DNA of 64,000 bases, taken from the NCBI GenBank assembly GCA_930972465.1, contig CAKNHF010000005.1:1-64000 (forward strand). The letters are read 5' to 3'. Origin of the DNA: an uncultured Lachnospiraceae bacterium. Its GTDB lineage: Bacteria > Bacillota > Clostridia > Lachnospirales > Lachnospiraceae. The translations under genes were made by a program, and so were the position numbers. Shown piece after piece: positions 25,862 through 34,466 of the stretch. The notes beneath the pieces are model-generated. The model did not search any database. It saw only the letters and a list, made by a program, of their open reading frames with translations, and had not been told where the DNA came from. The first letter of the stretch is position 1; each line of letters opens with the position of its first letter.

Positions 25862-25941
25862 TCGTTATGATGATCTATGTAAGATAAAGCCGCAAAGATT
25901 ACAAGAACTAATGTCATTACTTCCATAGCGTTCATTGGCAT
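25849..25941 (-). CDS. Type I toxin-like membrane peptide (Hol_Tox-like)
   Basis: A 30-residue peptide: a short N-terminus with several Met, a hydrophobic helix (VMTLVLVIFAALSYI) and a polar, basic tail (DHHNDKKK). This is the usual design of the putative holin-like/TxpA-type toxins. AAGGAGGGTG precedes the ATG. An extended -10 (TGGTATAAT) lies 57 bases upstream, and the message would end at the shared hairpin. Membrane damage is the known mode of action of the family; none is shown here. It is inside the mobile element and may stabilise it. Confidence 0.65.
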   Translation of the reverse strand: MPMNAMEVMTLVLVIFAALSYIDHHNDKKK

Positions 25942-25997
25942 CACCCTCCTTTGTATCTTAGAGGGCTGACAGAAATCGCATCCGTTTTTTCTCCCAG

Positions 25998-26006
25998 ATT
26001 ATACCA
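25998..26006 (-). promoter_or_regulatory. Extended -10 promoter of the toxin gene
   Basis: Minus-strand TGGTATAAT; no clear -35. Both the toxin and antisense promoters continue as TATAATCTGGG. Confidence 0.55.
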
Positions 26007-26208
26007 GACAAATATATCATAGCTGCTTTCTGATAGCAATAAGGACGGGGTCTAAGACGATACCTTATTATGCCACCTTATCTGTAGAAAAGCCTGCAAA
26101 ATCGCGCAATTAGAATAATAGAGAATGTGTTTATTCTACTATTAACATAAGGTGGAAGTGGAGAAATATGGCATTGCATGTTATAATCAAAGGCATAGGA
26201 GGCGGCAA

Positions 26209-26883
26209 ATGATTAGAGATTGGAATTTTTGGTTATCTATTGTAACGATAGTTTTAACCGTGGTAACGGTAATTACGGCAATTATTGCTGTCTTACAGAC
26301 GAAAAAACAAATTGAGTTAAGTAATAAACAGCATCTTTTTGATTTACGGATAGAGAATTATCTAGTGGCTAAATGTTTGGTTGAGCAATATAAGAATCAG
26401 AAGCATTTATGGGAAAAAGAAGAAAGAAATAAAGTTCTTTTTGAATCAAATTCTATATTTTTCTTCTTGACGAATAACACCTTTTTAGAGGAAATTCAGG
26501 GGATAACAGCAGAGAAGGCGTTTGCGAATCCATTACAAAAGAGTTTTTTAAAGAAAATGGAAAGTATCAAAGAAATATCTACAAAAATAGAACTTATTTT
26601 TTCTGGTGAAAATGCGCATTGTTTGGCGAAATTTGTATATTCATATCAGGATCTTTTGCATTCCTTATATCAGTATAAGATAATATTGGAAAAGCTGCAG
26701 GAGCATTCTGATCAGTTCCATGTGACTCTTGAAGACGCACAAAGAAAGATACCCGAGCAGGAATACAGAGATAGATTGTGGAAAGTAATTGATGAGTTGG
26801 AAGCCTTATATGTAGATATAGATTCAAATGATATGATGATAAAATTGGAAGACCAAATTAGACTTACAACAATGAATAAGTAG
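26209..26883 (+). CDS. Membrane-anchored coiled-coil protein
   Basis: A 224-residue protein with one N-terminal helix (residues 5-29, IVTIVLTVVTVITAIIAVLQ) and a long helical, coiled-coil-like cytoplasmic part (TKKQIELSNKQHLFDLRIEN onward). This layout is frequent among uncharacterised genes of mobile islands. AGGAGG at 26198 decides for ATG 26209 over the upstream ATG 26152. It ends the plus-strand islet that also holds the PIN gene. Function unknown. Confidence 0.6.
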   Translation: MIRDWNFWLSIVTIVLTVVTVITAIIAVLQTKKQIELSNKQHLFDLRIENYLVAKCLVEQYKNQKHLWEKEERNKVLFESNSIFFFLTNNTFLEEIQGITAEKAFANPLQKSFLKKMESIKEISTKIELIFSGENAHCLAKFVYSYQDLLHSLYQYKIILEKLQEHSDQFHVTLEDAQRKIPEQEYRDRLWKVIDELEALYVDIDSNDMMIKLEDQIRLTTMNK

Positions 26884-26884
26884 T

Positions 26885-26917
26885 GTGCAGGAAGGCTAAA
26901 GCCCCCTGCACTTTTTA
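26885..26917. terminator. Bidirectional terminator between convergent genes
   Basis: GTGCAGG (26885-26891) and CCTGCAC (26905-26911) followed by TTTTTATTTT. Confidence 0.75.
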
Positions 26918-26919
26918 TT

Positions 26920-27837
26920 TTAAAGGTTCTGCCGAATAATCCTCGTAATGATTCCGAGCGCCACATTACGCTCAGAGTCTATGTGAGTAACGACAAAAGA
27001 AACGTCATCCTTTTTTCCTACGGTCCGGCTGTCATAGCAGGTATGAGCAATGGCATTGACGCCGATCTGAAGCCTGACGAATACCGTTCCGTTATGGATA
27101 TCTTCAACCGTGCCGGCATATTTTCCCTGTACCTTACAAAGTGCTAGATTTGCCTTGCTGGTATCCCCTTCTACACTTTTTACATCTGCCCGGACGGAAA
27201 TGTGCTCCGGATCTTCTGCTTTTACTTCCTGAATCCGGACAAGGATATGATCCCCAACGTGAAAACGTTCTCTGGCATCACCTAGCCAGTCAAATGACAG
27301 ATCCCTTGCGGGAATGGATGTCTCCACACCGAATATCTCCGCGCGAACGACCTTTTCCGCAACAGAGATCACCCGGGCCTGCACCACCCGATCCGGATAG
27401 ACTTTCGGAGTTCCGGATGAATCCTGATCAAAATAGAAGATCTGCCGTTTCTTGAGCATGGCATCTTTCCGGCTTGCGACAATGCTTCGTTCTTTACTGT
27501 CCAGACCCTTGATGATGAAGTCGATTTCGCAGCCAAGCATTGTGTTTACGATCTTATTCTGCCGCAGAGACAGCTCCCCATAATTGTGTGTCTCATCTTC
27601 GATCAGATTAATCATCATTTCTGTTATGGGGATGACAACACGGAAGTTTTTGTAATAAACGATCGTGATTGTAGCTCCGCCCTCCAGCTTTTCAATTCCG
27701 CCAAGCATCCCGGTCAGTATCCGGCGGGTGCGATAAGCGTTGGTTATCTCGTGCCATATCAGATCTTCTTTAGATTTTTGTGTTTCAACTGCAGCGTCAT
27801 TTTCCAGAGTTAAAATATTGTTCATTTCATTTGGCAT
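26920..27837 (-). CDS. S1-domain protein of the conjugative element
   Basis: A 305-residue protein. Its second half has two S1-like OB-fold units (KVYPDRVVQARVISVAEKVV... and CKVQGKYAGTVEDIHNGTVFVRL...), the fold that binds single-stranded RNA in ribosomal protein S1. The N-terminal 130 residues form a separate domain with IVYYKNFRVVIP. S1-like genes next to VirD4 are seen in several Firmicute elements; the role is unknown. It ends just before the terminator at 26885 and lies 16 bases after the VirD4 gene. Confidence 0.75.
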   Translation of the reverse strand: MPNEMNNILTLENDAAVETQKSKEDLIWHEITNAYRTRRILTGMLGGIEKLEGGATITIVYYKNFRVVIPITEMMINLIEDETHNYGELSLRQNKIVNTMLGCEIDFIIKGLDSKERSIVASRKDAMLKKRQIFYFDQDSSGTPKVYPDRVVQARVISVAEKVVRAEIFGVETSIPARDLSFDWLGDARERFHVGDHILVRIQEVKAEDPEHISVRADVKSVEGDTSKANLALCKVQGKYAGTVEDIHNGTVFVRLQIGVNAIAHTCYDSRTVGKKDDVSFVVTHIDSERNVALGIITRIIRQNL

Positions 27838-27853
27838 AGTTTGTATCCTTTCT

Positions 27854-29815
27854 TTAAGACATAATTGAATTCTTATCTATAGGTGTCAGAAAATCATCCT
27901 CTTCAGAAAGCAGCTCATCAAACTCTGTTTCTTGAGAGAAATCGGGTTCCGGCTCCTGCATATTCATATCATCTGAAGGTACAGGAGGGAGGCCGGGGCG
28001 CTTCTTTTTCCGGCCGGGGCGCTTAGGCTTTGGTACAGCCGGAGCATAGTCGGATTCTTCCGTCTGTAGCTCCCGCCATTTTGGAATATGACTGGCGGCT
28101 TTCCGTTTCACCAGCTTCTTTGATTCTGGATGCCTTGTATAATCATATTTCTTAGCTTTCAGCACTTTCTGCCCGCGCAGGATAATGAGTTCTTCATCCA
28201 GAGACAGCCTCAGCACCTCATCAGGAGTCAGTACGGCTCTCTTGCCGATAGACTCCGTGCGGCGATATTCCGGAGTGTAATCAGAAACACGCCAGCTATT
28301 GAGTTGTTTAGCCTCCGAAGAAACATTGACGGAGGCAATGCCCGTGCGCTCGGATATAAAAGTGGCAGTAATTGGGTCTGTACAGCCTAAAAAGACTGTG
28401 GAATCGCAATTCCCTAAAATTTCCTGCCATGCATTATACGGATAGCGGTTTTGCATCTGAGGCAGGTTTTGGAAGATGCAGCTAATGCTGATGCGGCGGC
28501 TGCGAATCACAGAGATCTTCGTCTGAAGATCTAGGATTGTTCCGGAAGCCGCGCCCAATTCATCTGCAAGGATATGGACCGGCACAGGAAGCTGCCCGTT
28601 TTCGCCGTGGATATCCGCATAGCGCACTAATTTGATGAAAATAAAGGATAAAAAAAGTGAGGACAGGAAATCAAAACTATGATCCTGATCGCTCACAATA
28701 CAAAAATAAGCGCATTTTTTCTGGCCGGGCAGCGTAAGGTCAATCTCATCATACGAGGTGATCTGCCGGATAATTTTGTTCTGGAAGATCTGGAGTCGTG
28801 ATCCAAGACCGATGATTACGCCGCTTCGCACGGTTTCGGATGCCTGCTTATAAATACAGTATGGCACCTTTGCCGGATGACTGACCGGAAGGAGGTCAAA
28901 AAGAGCATTCAGCTCCTTTTCGGAACTCATGGTCAGAAGTTTGTATACCTGCCCGATATTTTTTGATTCAGGCGGATAGCCCTGCTCCACATAAAGGATC
29001 AGCGCCTTTAAAAGATTGAGCTCCGCGTTATCCCAGAATCGATCCCCTTTTCCGGTTCCGGTATTCTGGATGACCACATCCGCAAATATCTGCGCCATTG
29101 TTTCAGAACCATCAATTTCCATGAGACAGTTCCAACTGTCGGAGTTTTCAGGGCTTACCAGGTTAAAGACTTTTACGATATAGCCCTTATTTTCCAGATA
29201 GACCGCAAGATCCTCATAAAGTTCAGATTTTGGATCGGTGCATATCAGGCTTTCTCCGCGGGCAACGCACTGAAAAGCTGCATTTCGTACATAGGCGCGG
29301 GATTTCATTGATCCGGATGCGCCGTATACCGCAACGTTGCGGTTCATTCTGGTTTCTTCCGGAAGGCAGACTGCTTTGTTCCCGAGCCTGCCGAGAATCT
29401 GTCCTTTCGTATGCTTTACATTGTCAACAAGTTCCAGAACCTGGTGCATCTCCTGCGGTGTCATAAAGCCGGAGGTTCCATAGGTTCCCTTATTGGAATA
29501 GCTTAGATTCCGTTCTCGGTCTGACACGCCTCCATTTCTGTCAAAGCCCATCCGCATAAGCAGAAAAGCCAGCAGAGCAAAGGCTGCCAGACAAATAAAA
29601 ATCCCATACAGATTGTACGGGAAGTCAGTTAAGGCTGCGAAACATTCTGCCGGAGCAATGGAGGGAAGGAGGGGATTTGTGCCATCCCCTGCGAAATGCC
29701 CTTCCCGTTCCCAGAGCTGATAGTTGCGTATAAACTGAGCGACATATCCTCCGGCATAAAGAGTGCAGCCGATAATTGGCAGAAGAAAAATTGATTTCCA
29801 CCATTTATGGTCCAT
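27854..29815 (-). CDS. VirD4/TraG coupling protein
   Basis: A 653-residue ATPase that brings the transfer DNA to the secretion channel. Two N-terminal membrane helices (about 6-28 and 66-88) are followed by the motor domain: Walker A GASGSMKS at 165-172, CTDPKSELY, DRFWDNAELNLLKAL, and Walker B HILADELGAA at 414-423. A C-terminal basic, Pro-rich and then acidic tail (KPKRPGRKKKRPG) could bind cargo. In Walker A, Met replaces the more common Gly or Thr before Lys, which is seen in other TraG-type proteins. The start overlaps the previous gene by 11 bp. Confidence 0.9.
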   Translation of the reverse strand: MDHKWWKSIFLLPIIGCTLYAGGYVAQFIRNYQLWEREGHFAGDGTNPLLPSIAPAECFAALTDFPYNLYGIFICLAAFALLAFLLMRMGFDRNGGVSDRERNLSYSNKGTYGTSGFMTPQEMHQVLELVDNVKHTKGQILGRLGNKAVCLPEETRMNRNVAVYGASGSMKSRAYVRNAAFQCVARGESLICTDPKSELYEDLAVYLENKGYIVKVFNLVSPENSDSWNCLMEIDGSETMAQIFADVVIQNTGTGKGDRFWDNAELNLLKALILYVEQGYPPESKNIGQVYKLLTMSSEKELNALFDLLPVSHPAKVPYCIYKQASETVRSGVIIGLGSRLQIFQNKIIRQITSYDEIDLTLPGQKKCAYFCIVSDQDHSFDFLSSLFLSFIFIKLVRYADIHGENGQLPVPVHILADELGAASGTILDLQTKISVIRSRRISISCIFQNLPQMQNRYPYNAWQEILGNCDSTVFLGCTDPITATFISERTGIASVNVSSEAKQLNSWRVSDYTPEYRRTESIGKRAVLTPDEVLRLSLDEELIILRGQKVLKAKKYDYTRHPESKKLVKRKAASHIPKWRELQTEESDYAPAVPKPKRPGRKKKRPGLPPVPSDDMNMQEPEPDFSQETEFDELLSEEDDFLTPIDKNSIMS

Positions 29816-30914
29816 GTAAAAAACCCCTTTTAAACTTCAGAAGGTCAATACTGGAATACTGCAGGTCTTCCCCAAGGAAAGCCTTCAGTACCGGAAGCTG
29901 AAAGTCGAAAGCGATGAGAACACCGCGGCGGCCAAACAGCTTTAAGGCAGTATTGAATTTGTTGATGCGCAGCATGTCAAAATCATACGCAAACAGCACA
30001 ACATCTTTTTCAGAAGTAAGGGCATCATGCTCAATGGCAAGCTGTCGATCCGGCGGCAGCAAGTCTGATCTGAGCAGTTGATTTAATTTTTTCTGGAGCA
30101 GAGGACTGCACAATACTTTTAACAGCAACTCTCCCTCCGATGTGTTTGGAACATAGTGAAAGTGCTCATAGGAAGTGTCCAATGAGAAGAACGCTTTCTT
30201 GTGGCCGCCTGTGCTGGTCAACAGTCGGTACGCCATGTCCATATCCCGGCCCAGCATAATCGCGCGGACCTTTGGGATGCCAGTATAGGGATTCCCGGAT
30301 AAATACTGTTGTAAAAATGCGTTGACGCGAATTTCTGTCCGATATTCCCATTTCATCAGGGCGTTCCCGGTATTATAGATTGCAAAGACGCATTCTGACG
30401 TAAGCACGATTCCCATGCACCGTGAATTACGGATTTTTGTTGTATCATCTCCCAGTCGTTTGATTTCTCTTGCGGAATAAAACAATGGATAGCTTCGCGA
30501 ATTCCAGAGCCCGGCTTTATAGCCGGGGAGGAACAGATCCGGCTTCTCATCAGGAAAAAAAGGGATTCCCGCATGAAACAATGTAAGATATCCTTCTGCC
30601 CTGAGATGGAGCCGGAGACGCCGGTTCTTTTCTGACCGGATCTGATTTGTGTCTGTATTGCCGGTAAGATACAGGGCAAAGCGCTTTGGAGCTTCCTGTA
30701 AGAGATACTCCTTGGAGCGCTTAGTGAGACGGTATCCCCTTAGTTTATCCCGGTAGTGAACCCGCAGCAGTTTTTCCGATTTAAGCTGAGTAATTACTTT
30801 TTCAGCATAGGATGAACTGGGGATCAGCCGATATAACTGACCTGCGGGGAACTCTCCGCAAAGTGCCGTCAGCTCCAGAAGATGATAACGTGTTGAGTCT
30901 TTTAGAATAAGCAT
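29805..30914 (-). CDS. Winged-helix protein, replication-relaxation-like
   Basis: A 369-residue protein. Residues 1-75 form a winged helix (YHLLELTALCGEF, SYAEKVITQLKSEKLLRVHYRDK, YRLTKRSKEYLL). The remaining 290 residues are a mixed alpha/beta domain with no motif I can name. The arrangement recalls the replication-relaxation family found next to coupling proteins. ATG 30914 directly follows AGGAGTG; an ATG at 30935 is possible. Given its place, a role at the transfer origin is possible. Confidence 0.55.
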   Translation of the reverse strand: MLILKDSTRYHLLELTALCGEFPAGQLYRLIPSSSYAEKVITQLKSEKLLRVHYRDKLRGYRLTKRSKEYLLQEAPKRFALYLTGNTDTNQIRSEKNRRLRLHLRAEGYLTLFHAGIPFFPDEKPDLFLPGYKAGLWNSRSYPLFYSAREIKRLGDDTTKIRNSRCMGIVLTSECVFAIYNTGNALMKWEYRTEIRVNAFLQQYLSGNPYTGIPKVRAIMLGRDMDMAYRLLTSTGGHKKAFFSLDTSYEHFHYVPNTSEGELLLKVLCSPLLQKKLNQLLRSDLLPPDRQLAIEHDALTSEKDVVLFAYDFDMLRINKFNTALKLFGRRGVLIAFDFQLPVLKAFLGEDLQYSSIDLLKFKRGFLHGP

Positions 30915-31042
30915 CACTCCTAAAAAAATACCCATCAGACTCCCGACTTGGGTAAATCCGGCGGGCTGATATCAGACAGCGAAGCAGAAAATTCAGCGGT
31001 TATCTGGCGTAATTACCTATGTCGGTAAAAAATCGGCTGAAA

Positions 31043-31660
31043 TCAGGAAATTTCCGACAGGTCAGATATCTGCTCATTCATACTCCGAAGCCATGCGGGA
31101 AATACGGATTTCTCCATAATGTTGACTGAAGTATAGTCCTCATTCCCTAGTTCCGTTGTATGGTAGGAGTCGCAGTAAAGCCCGCTGTCATCCTTTAGAA
31201 CAAACGGTGAAATAGTATCCAGAATCTGTTTGAATTCCATATTGTCGTAGTCACGGATACGTCTAAGGGGCAGTTTGCGATCATATACCTGGATAAAGCA
31301 AACGACACAGTTTACAAAAACGGGAACCGGATTCTCAGCCAGGTAAGACTTGAGGCTATAATACAGAGGATCGTTAATGTAACCTATGTTTGTGCGGACT
31401 TTCCGTTTGGGAAGCAGCCCGGGCAGACGAATGGTCAGGATACTGCCGTCCGTATCAAACTGGATTCCCTGGACTTTGGCAGCACGATCCATATATTCCG
31501 GCTTCGGAGGGATATCAGTGGCAAAAATGATATTCCTTAGCTGACAGGCCAGACGTTCTGCTCGCAGTGCAGCGTCGGTACTGAGTTCTTCATAATTGAC
31601 CGGATATTTTTGGATGTCGGTCACTTTCATTGCAAAAACTGTGTTTTTGAGCTTATCCAT
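31043..31660 (-). CDS. Conserved ICE protein, possible ATA start at 31708
   Basis: A 205-residue soluble protein from ATG 31660, without recognised motif; I recall similar sequences only as uncharacterised proteins of Firmicute elements. This ATG has no ribosome site. Sixteen in-frame codons upstream, ATA at 31708-31706 overlaps the previous stop (ATAG) and lies nine bases after AAAGGAGG. The product from there would gain the N-terminus IDSTELLKRIETIEDG, which looks helical and native. Either ATA is used or a former ATG was mutated. Confidence 0.6.
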   Translation of the reverse strand: MDKLKNTVFAMKVTDIQKYPVNYEELSTDAALRAERLACQLRNIIFATDIPPKPEYMDRAAKVQGIQFDTDGSILTIRLPGLLPKRKVRTNIGYINDPLYYSLKSYLAENPVPVFVNCVVCFIQVYDRKLPLRRIRDYDNMEFKQILDTISPFVLKDDSGLYCDSYHTTELGNEDYTSVNIMEKSVFPAWLRSMNEQISDLSEIS

Positions 31661-31704
31661 TCCATCTTCAATCGTCTCTATCCGCTTTAGAAGTTCTGTA
31701 GAGT

Positions 31705-32241
31705 CTATGAGTGATCTCCTCCTTTCTGGTAGTAGCTGACCGTTCCATCTGATGTCACCGTACAGAAAGCAAGTACATGGGGAATATGAAGTTCCCGAGC
31801 CTGATCCGGAGTCGAAACAATAATCAGCCGATTTGCATCTGTCTTCTGTTTGGCAAGAATGCGGTTTAAAAGGAATTCTTTCCCTTCCGGAACATAAATG
31901 ATCTCATATTCCTCTGCATTGGAGAAAAAATTAATCGTAACGGGAAATTCCCCTCTGGTGTGATACATTACTGCCTTTTCAAAGTCCAGCATAACCCAGT
32001 ATGCCGCAATAATCCCGGCATTGGCTTCGTCAGCAGCTTCCGGACGATCTAAAAGCAGATTCTTGTCAGGATCGTAGTAAATCCGGCCCTGTTTCAAAAG
32101 ATTCTGGATCAGGTGACTTATTGTATCCGGCTTTTTGCGGAAACTGCGGATGACCTGCTCATAGGTCAATGCATGATAAGTGGTGATAATGTGCAGGAGG
32201 GAAGCACCTTCCTGGCTGTATATTTCTTCTCTCGTCTTCAT
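31705..32241 (-). CDS. Conserved ICE protein (DUF5697-like)
   Basis: A 178-residue protein with an N-terminal winged-helix-like region (LLHIITTYHALTYEQVIRSF, DTISHLIQNLLKQGRIYYDP) and a C-terminal alpha/beta domain (FPVTINFFSNAEEYEIIYVPEG, NRLIIVSTPDQA). It resembles the family I know as DUF5697, found in Clostridial mobile elements. It is the first gene after the phased TACGTG sites, which may control it. Function unknown. Confidence 0.6.
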   Translation of the reverse strand: MKTREEIYSQEGASLLHIITTYHALTYEQVIRSFRKKPDTISHLIQNLLKQGRIYYDPDKNLLLDRPEAADEANAGIIAAYWVMLDFEKAVMYHTRGEFPVTINFFSNAEEYEIIYVPEGKEFLLNRILAKQKTDANRLIIVSTPDQARELHIPHVLAFCTVTSDGTVSYYQKGGDHS

Positions 32242-32268
32242 TTCTGAATCTCCTTGTTATTCTGTCTG

Positions 32269-32334
32269 TACGTGCAGATACACGTAATCAGTACGTGATA
32301 CTCTGTACGTATTATTCACGTACAAGTCTACGTG
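32269..32334. promoter_or_regulatory. Six phased TACGTG/CACGTA sites
   Basis: Sites at 32269 (TACGTG), 32281 (CACGTA), 32292 (TACGTG), 32306 (TACGTA), 32317 (CACGTA) and 32329 (TACGTG). Centre distances are 12, 11, 14, 11 and 12 bp, about one helical turn, with alternating orientation. They lie just upstream of a conjugation operon and downstream of two genes for DNA-binding proteins. They could be an iteron-type origin, a transfer origin accessory site, or an operator. Confidence 0.65.
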
Positions 32335-32374
32335 TAAGATTAGCAGCTTTCGGGATAGTCAGTGATTTACAGGT

Positions 32375-32401
32375 ACAAAAAAAGCACCTTCTGAGGGTGC
32401 T
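32375..32401 (-). terminator. Terminator after the regulator pair
   Basis: Minus-strand AGCACC / GGTGCT arms around CTCAGAA with a run of seven T. It separates the two upstream genes from the operon starting at 32241. Confidence 0.8.
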
Positions 32402-32455
32402 GACAAAATTTGAAAACTATAAGCATGACTATTGTAGCACTGCCGTATTTCCCCA

Positions 32456-33028
32456 TCAATCGCATCTCTGTGCCAATGTACTGCCATCTTGTGACGGTTC
32501 CTCTTCCGGGAAAAACTGCTCCAACAGATGAATGGTTTCTTTGGCAGTAAATCCCCATAAGATTGCACTGAGCGCTTCTATGGCAGCGTGTCGTCTCCGG
32601 TAAAAGGTGCGGTAAGAAAGCCTGTCTATATGCGGCGCAAGACGGTCTATGATCTCGTCGGTGTTCCTCAGCTCCTGCGGGGAGAGGAAGGAGTAGTAGA
32701 GAATCCAGTAGTATTGTTCCCCGTATTTATGATTGCTCCGCAGCAGATCAACAGCAGAGTCAAGGAGTTTGAGCATTTTGTTGCTCCTCTCGATACTTTT
32801 TGCCCGTTCTTCGATATCCGAACCGTTCAAATCCGCCCCTGCAGCATAGATGGAATCCAGGAAATGATCTATGGATGTTCCATAGTCAATCTGGAATTGC
32901 GTTTCAAGCTGGTGCACCACCACCTTCAGACTGTACGTGGCGTCGCGATAGTGCTTTAAAAACTGATAGGTATTATGGAATCTTGGATCTTCATTTTGGG
33001 AGATGTGATTTTTCTTTGTTCTAGGCAT
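32456..33028 (-). CDS. Sigma-like or ArpU-like helix-turn-helix protein
   Basis: A 190-residue helical protein. The C-terminal part (ILYYSFLSPQELRNTDEIIDRL, then SYRTFYRRRHAAIEALSAILWG) looks like the sigma region 4-type helix-turn-helix of ArpU/phage late-gene activators. Its start overlaps the end of the previous gene by eight bases, so the two are translated together. A strong terminator follows. It may act on the TACGTG sites next to it; this is inference from position. Confidence 0.6.
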   Translation of the reverse strand: MPRTKKNHISQNEDPRFHNTYQFLKHYRDATYSLKVVVHQLETQFQIDYGTSIDHFLDSIYAAGADLNGSDIEERAKSIERSNKMLKLLDSAVDLLRSNHKYGEQYYWILYYSFLSPQELRNTDEIIDRLAPHIDRLSYRTFYRRRHAAIEALSAILWGFTAKETIHLLEQFFPEEEPSQDGSTLAQRCD

Positions 33029-34184
33029 GAGCAGAGCCTCCTTTCAATGCTACAGCAGGAATCTCGGTGAACAGTGTGGGTGGATCTTCCCGTGGTGTCA
33101 TGGATAGTTCAAACCGATAGGCCATGTTTCCGTAGGGGCAGATAATCTCAAGACTATAGATACTGTTTAACCCTCCCCTGCTGTCTGATAACCGAGATAA
33201 TTGGTAACGGGCTTTCCTGCACTGACAGCAGGGAAGCCCCTGTGTTTGCAGTAAATCTGCCACTTTTCCAACGACGTAACGAATCACCGGTTTTGGAACG
33301 CTATCGGACTCATCTGAAATGCTGATCTGCTCTGTAATGTCTGGTTCTGAAACGCTATCCGGATCATCCGGCACCTGAATGGGAAGGCTTAAGGCAAGTG
33401 CAACCTCTTCTTTGTCAATGAGGACATCACTGATGGAGAACATAGTAGACAGATAGTTGTTCAAGTAGATGATGCTGCCGTGTGAGCCGGTAAAAGGGAT
33501 TAAGGTCAGCAGATCTAACGAATCCAGTTTTTTGAGAATACGGCAGACTGTTGCCCGGGAGCGCCCCCAGCGTTCGGCCAGTTCCGTATAATTTGTAACC
33601 GGACTTCCGGTATGGTTCCGAAAATATACCACCGGCCCCAGATCCGACCCCTGCACCTGAACATCGTTATAGACAGCGTGTATCCAGAGATCCAGCAGGA
33701 TATCCATTTCAGAGCATTTTCCAATGCTGATCAGTTCATGGACTTTGGTAATCGGAAAGAAATAGAATCCGCTGTCTTTCTGGCAGGGGTAACTGTATCC
33801 AAGAATCGTATTCTCTGTTTTCCAGTCCAGGATTGAGAACTTGACCAGCCGATTCTTACCGAGGATGGAATAGGAAACATAATGTTGTTCTTCCAGAAAT
33901 TGCAACACTGAGATTACCTGGTGATGGAAGCGGAAACGAAACGCTTCCTGTAATTCTGTAATCGGACAAATCCATTCACCTGCCTGCAGAGTATATGACA
34001 TACCTTCAAGTCTCCGTCTGGACATTCGGTAATTTGCATATGAGCAGAGAACAATATAATAAAAAAGATAGGAGCCTCCGTTGGTACGGATGTTCCTATC
34101 TTCCATAAGATTTCGGATAAATGACCGGTAGATCCGGCAGCGTGGATAATCCACAAGCTGTTTGATTTCTAATTGATATTTCAT
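33021..34184 (-). CDS. Winged-helix DNA-binding protein, possible replication or control protein
   Basis: A 387-residue protein. An N-terminal helical region (ELQEAFRFRFHHQVISVLQFLEEQHYVSYSI) and a central winged helix (YTELAERWGRSRATVCRILKKLDSLDLLTLI) both look DNA-binding, as in plasmid RepA-type initiators and GntR-like regulators. After an acidic Ser/Pro linker the C-terminus has CCQCRKARYQL, a possible metal site. It is the first gene inside the element's right end, a common position for excision or replication control. Which role it has cannot be told. Confidence 0.55.
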   Translation of the reverse strand: MKYQLEIKQLVDYPRCRIYRSFIRNLMEDRNIRTNGGSYLFYYIVLCSYANYRMSRRRLEGMSYTLQAGEWICPITELQEAFRFRFHHQVISVLQFLEEQHYVSYSILGKNRLVKFSILDWKTENTILGYSYPCQKDSGFYFFPITKVHELISIGKCSEMDILLDLWIHAVYNDVQVQGSDLGPVVYFRNHTGSPVTNYTELAERWGRSRATVCRILKKLDSLDLLTLIPFTGSHGSIIYLNNYLSTMFSISDVLIDKEEVALALSLPIQVPDDPDSVSEPDITEQISISDESDSVPKPVIRYVVGKVADLLQTQGLPCCQCRKARYQLSRLSDSRGGLNSIYSLEIICPYGNMAYRFELSMTPREDPPTLFTEIPAVALKGGSAHA

Positions 34185-34370
34185 ATGTTTAGTCCTCCAA
34201 TGGATTAATATGTAATGTAAAATATTAAAAGTTTCAAAACAACGTAGACGAAAGGCAGACTTATAGCTTATAATGAGTGCGTAACGATTGAGGCACAGAA
34301 ACAGCAGTATAATGGCAGTCTTTGGACATTTGGAATACCTTAGTTGGCACGACTGCTCGGTTTGAATTTA

Positions 34371-34396
34371 GTGGAATAGGGTGGAAATAAGGTGGA
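34371..34396 (+). repeat. Three phased GTGGA repeats near the element end
   Basis: GTGGA at 34371, 34381 and 34392, spaced 10 and 11 bp, 70 bases inside the tRNA junction. Short phased direct repeats at this distance are typical arm-type sites for a tyrosine integrase or excisionase. Confidence 0.45.
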
Positions 34397-34466
34397 CACA
34401 TTTAAAATTCCCCAGAGTTTTAGCGGGTTCCGAGGATTTTTTTGCTGGTCTGCAACACCCTGATTC

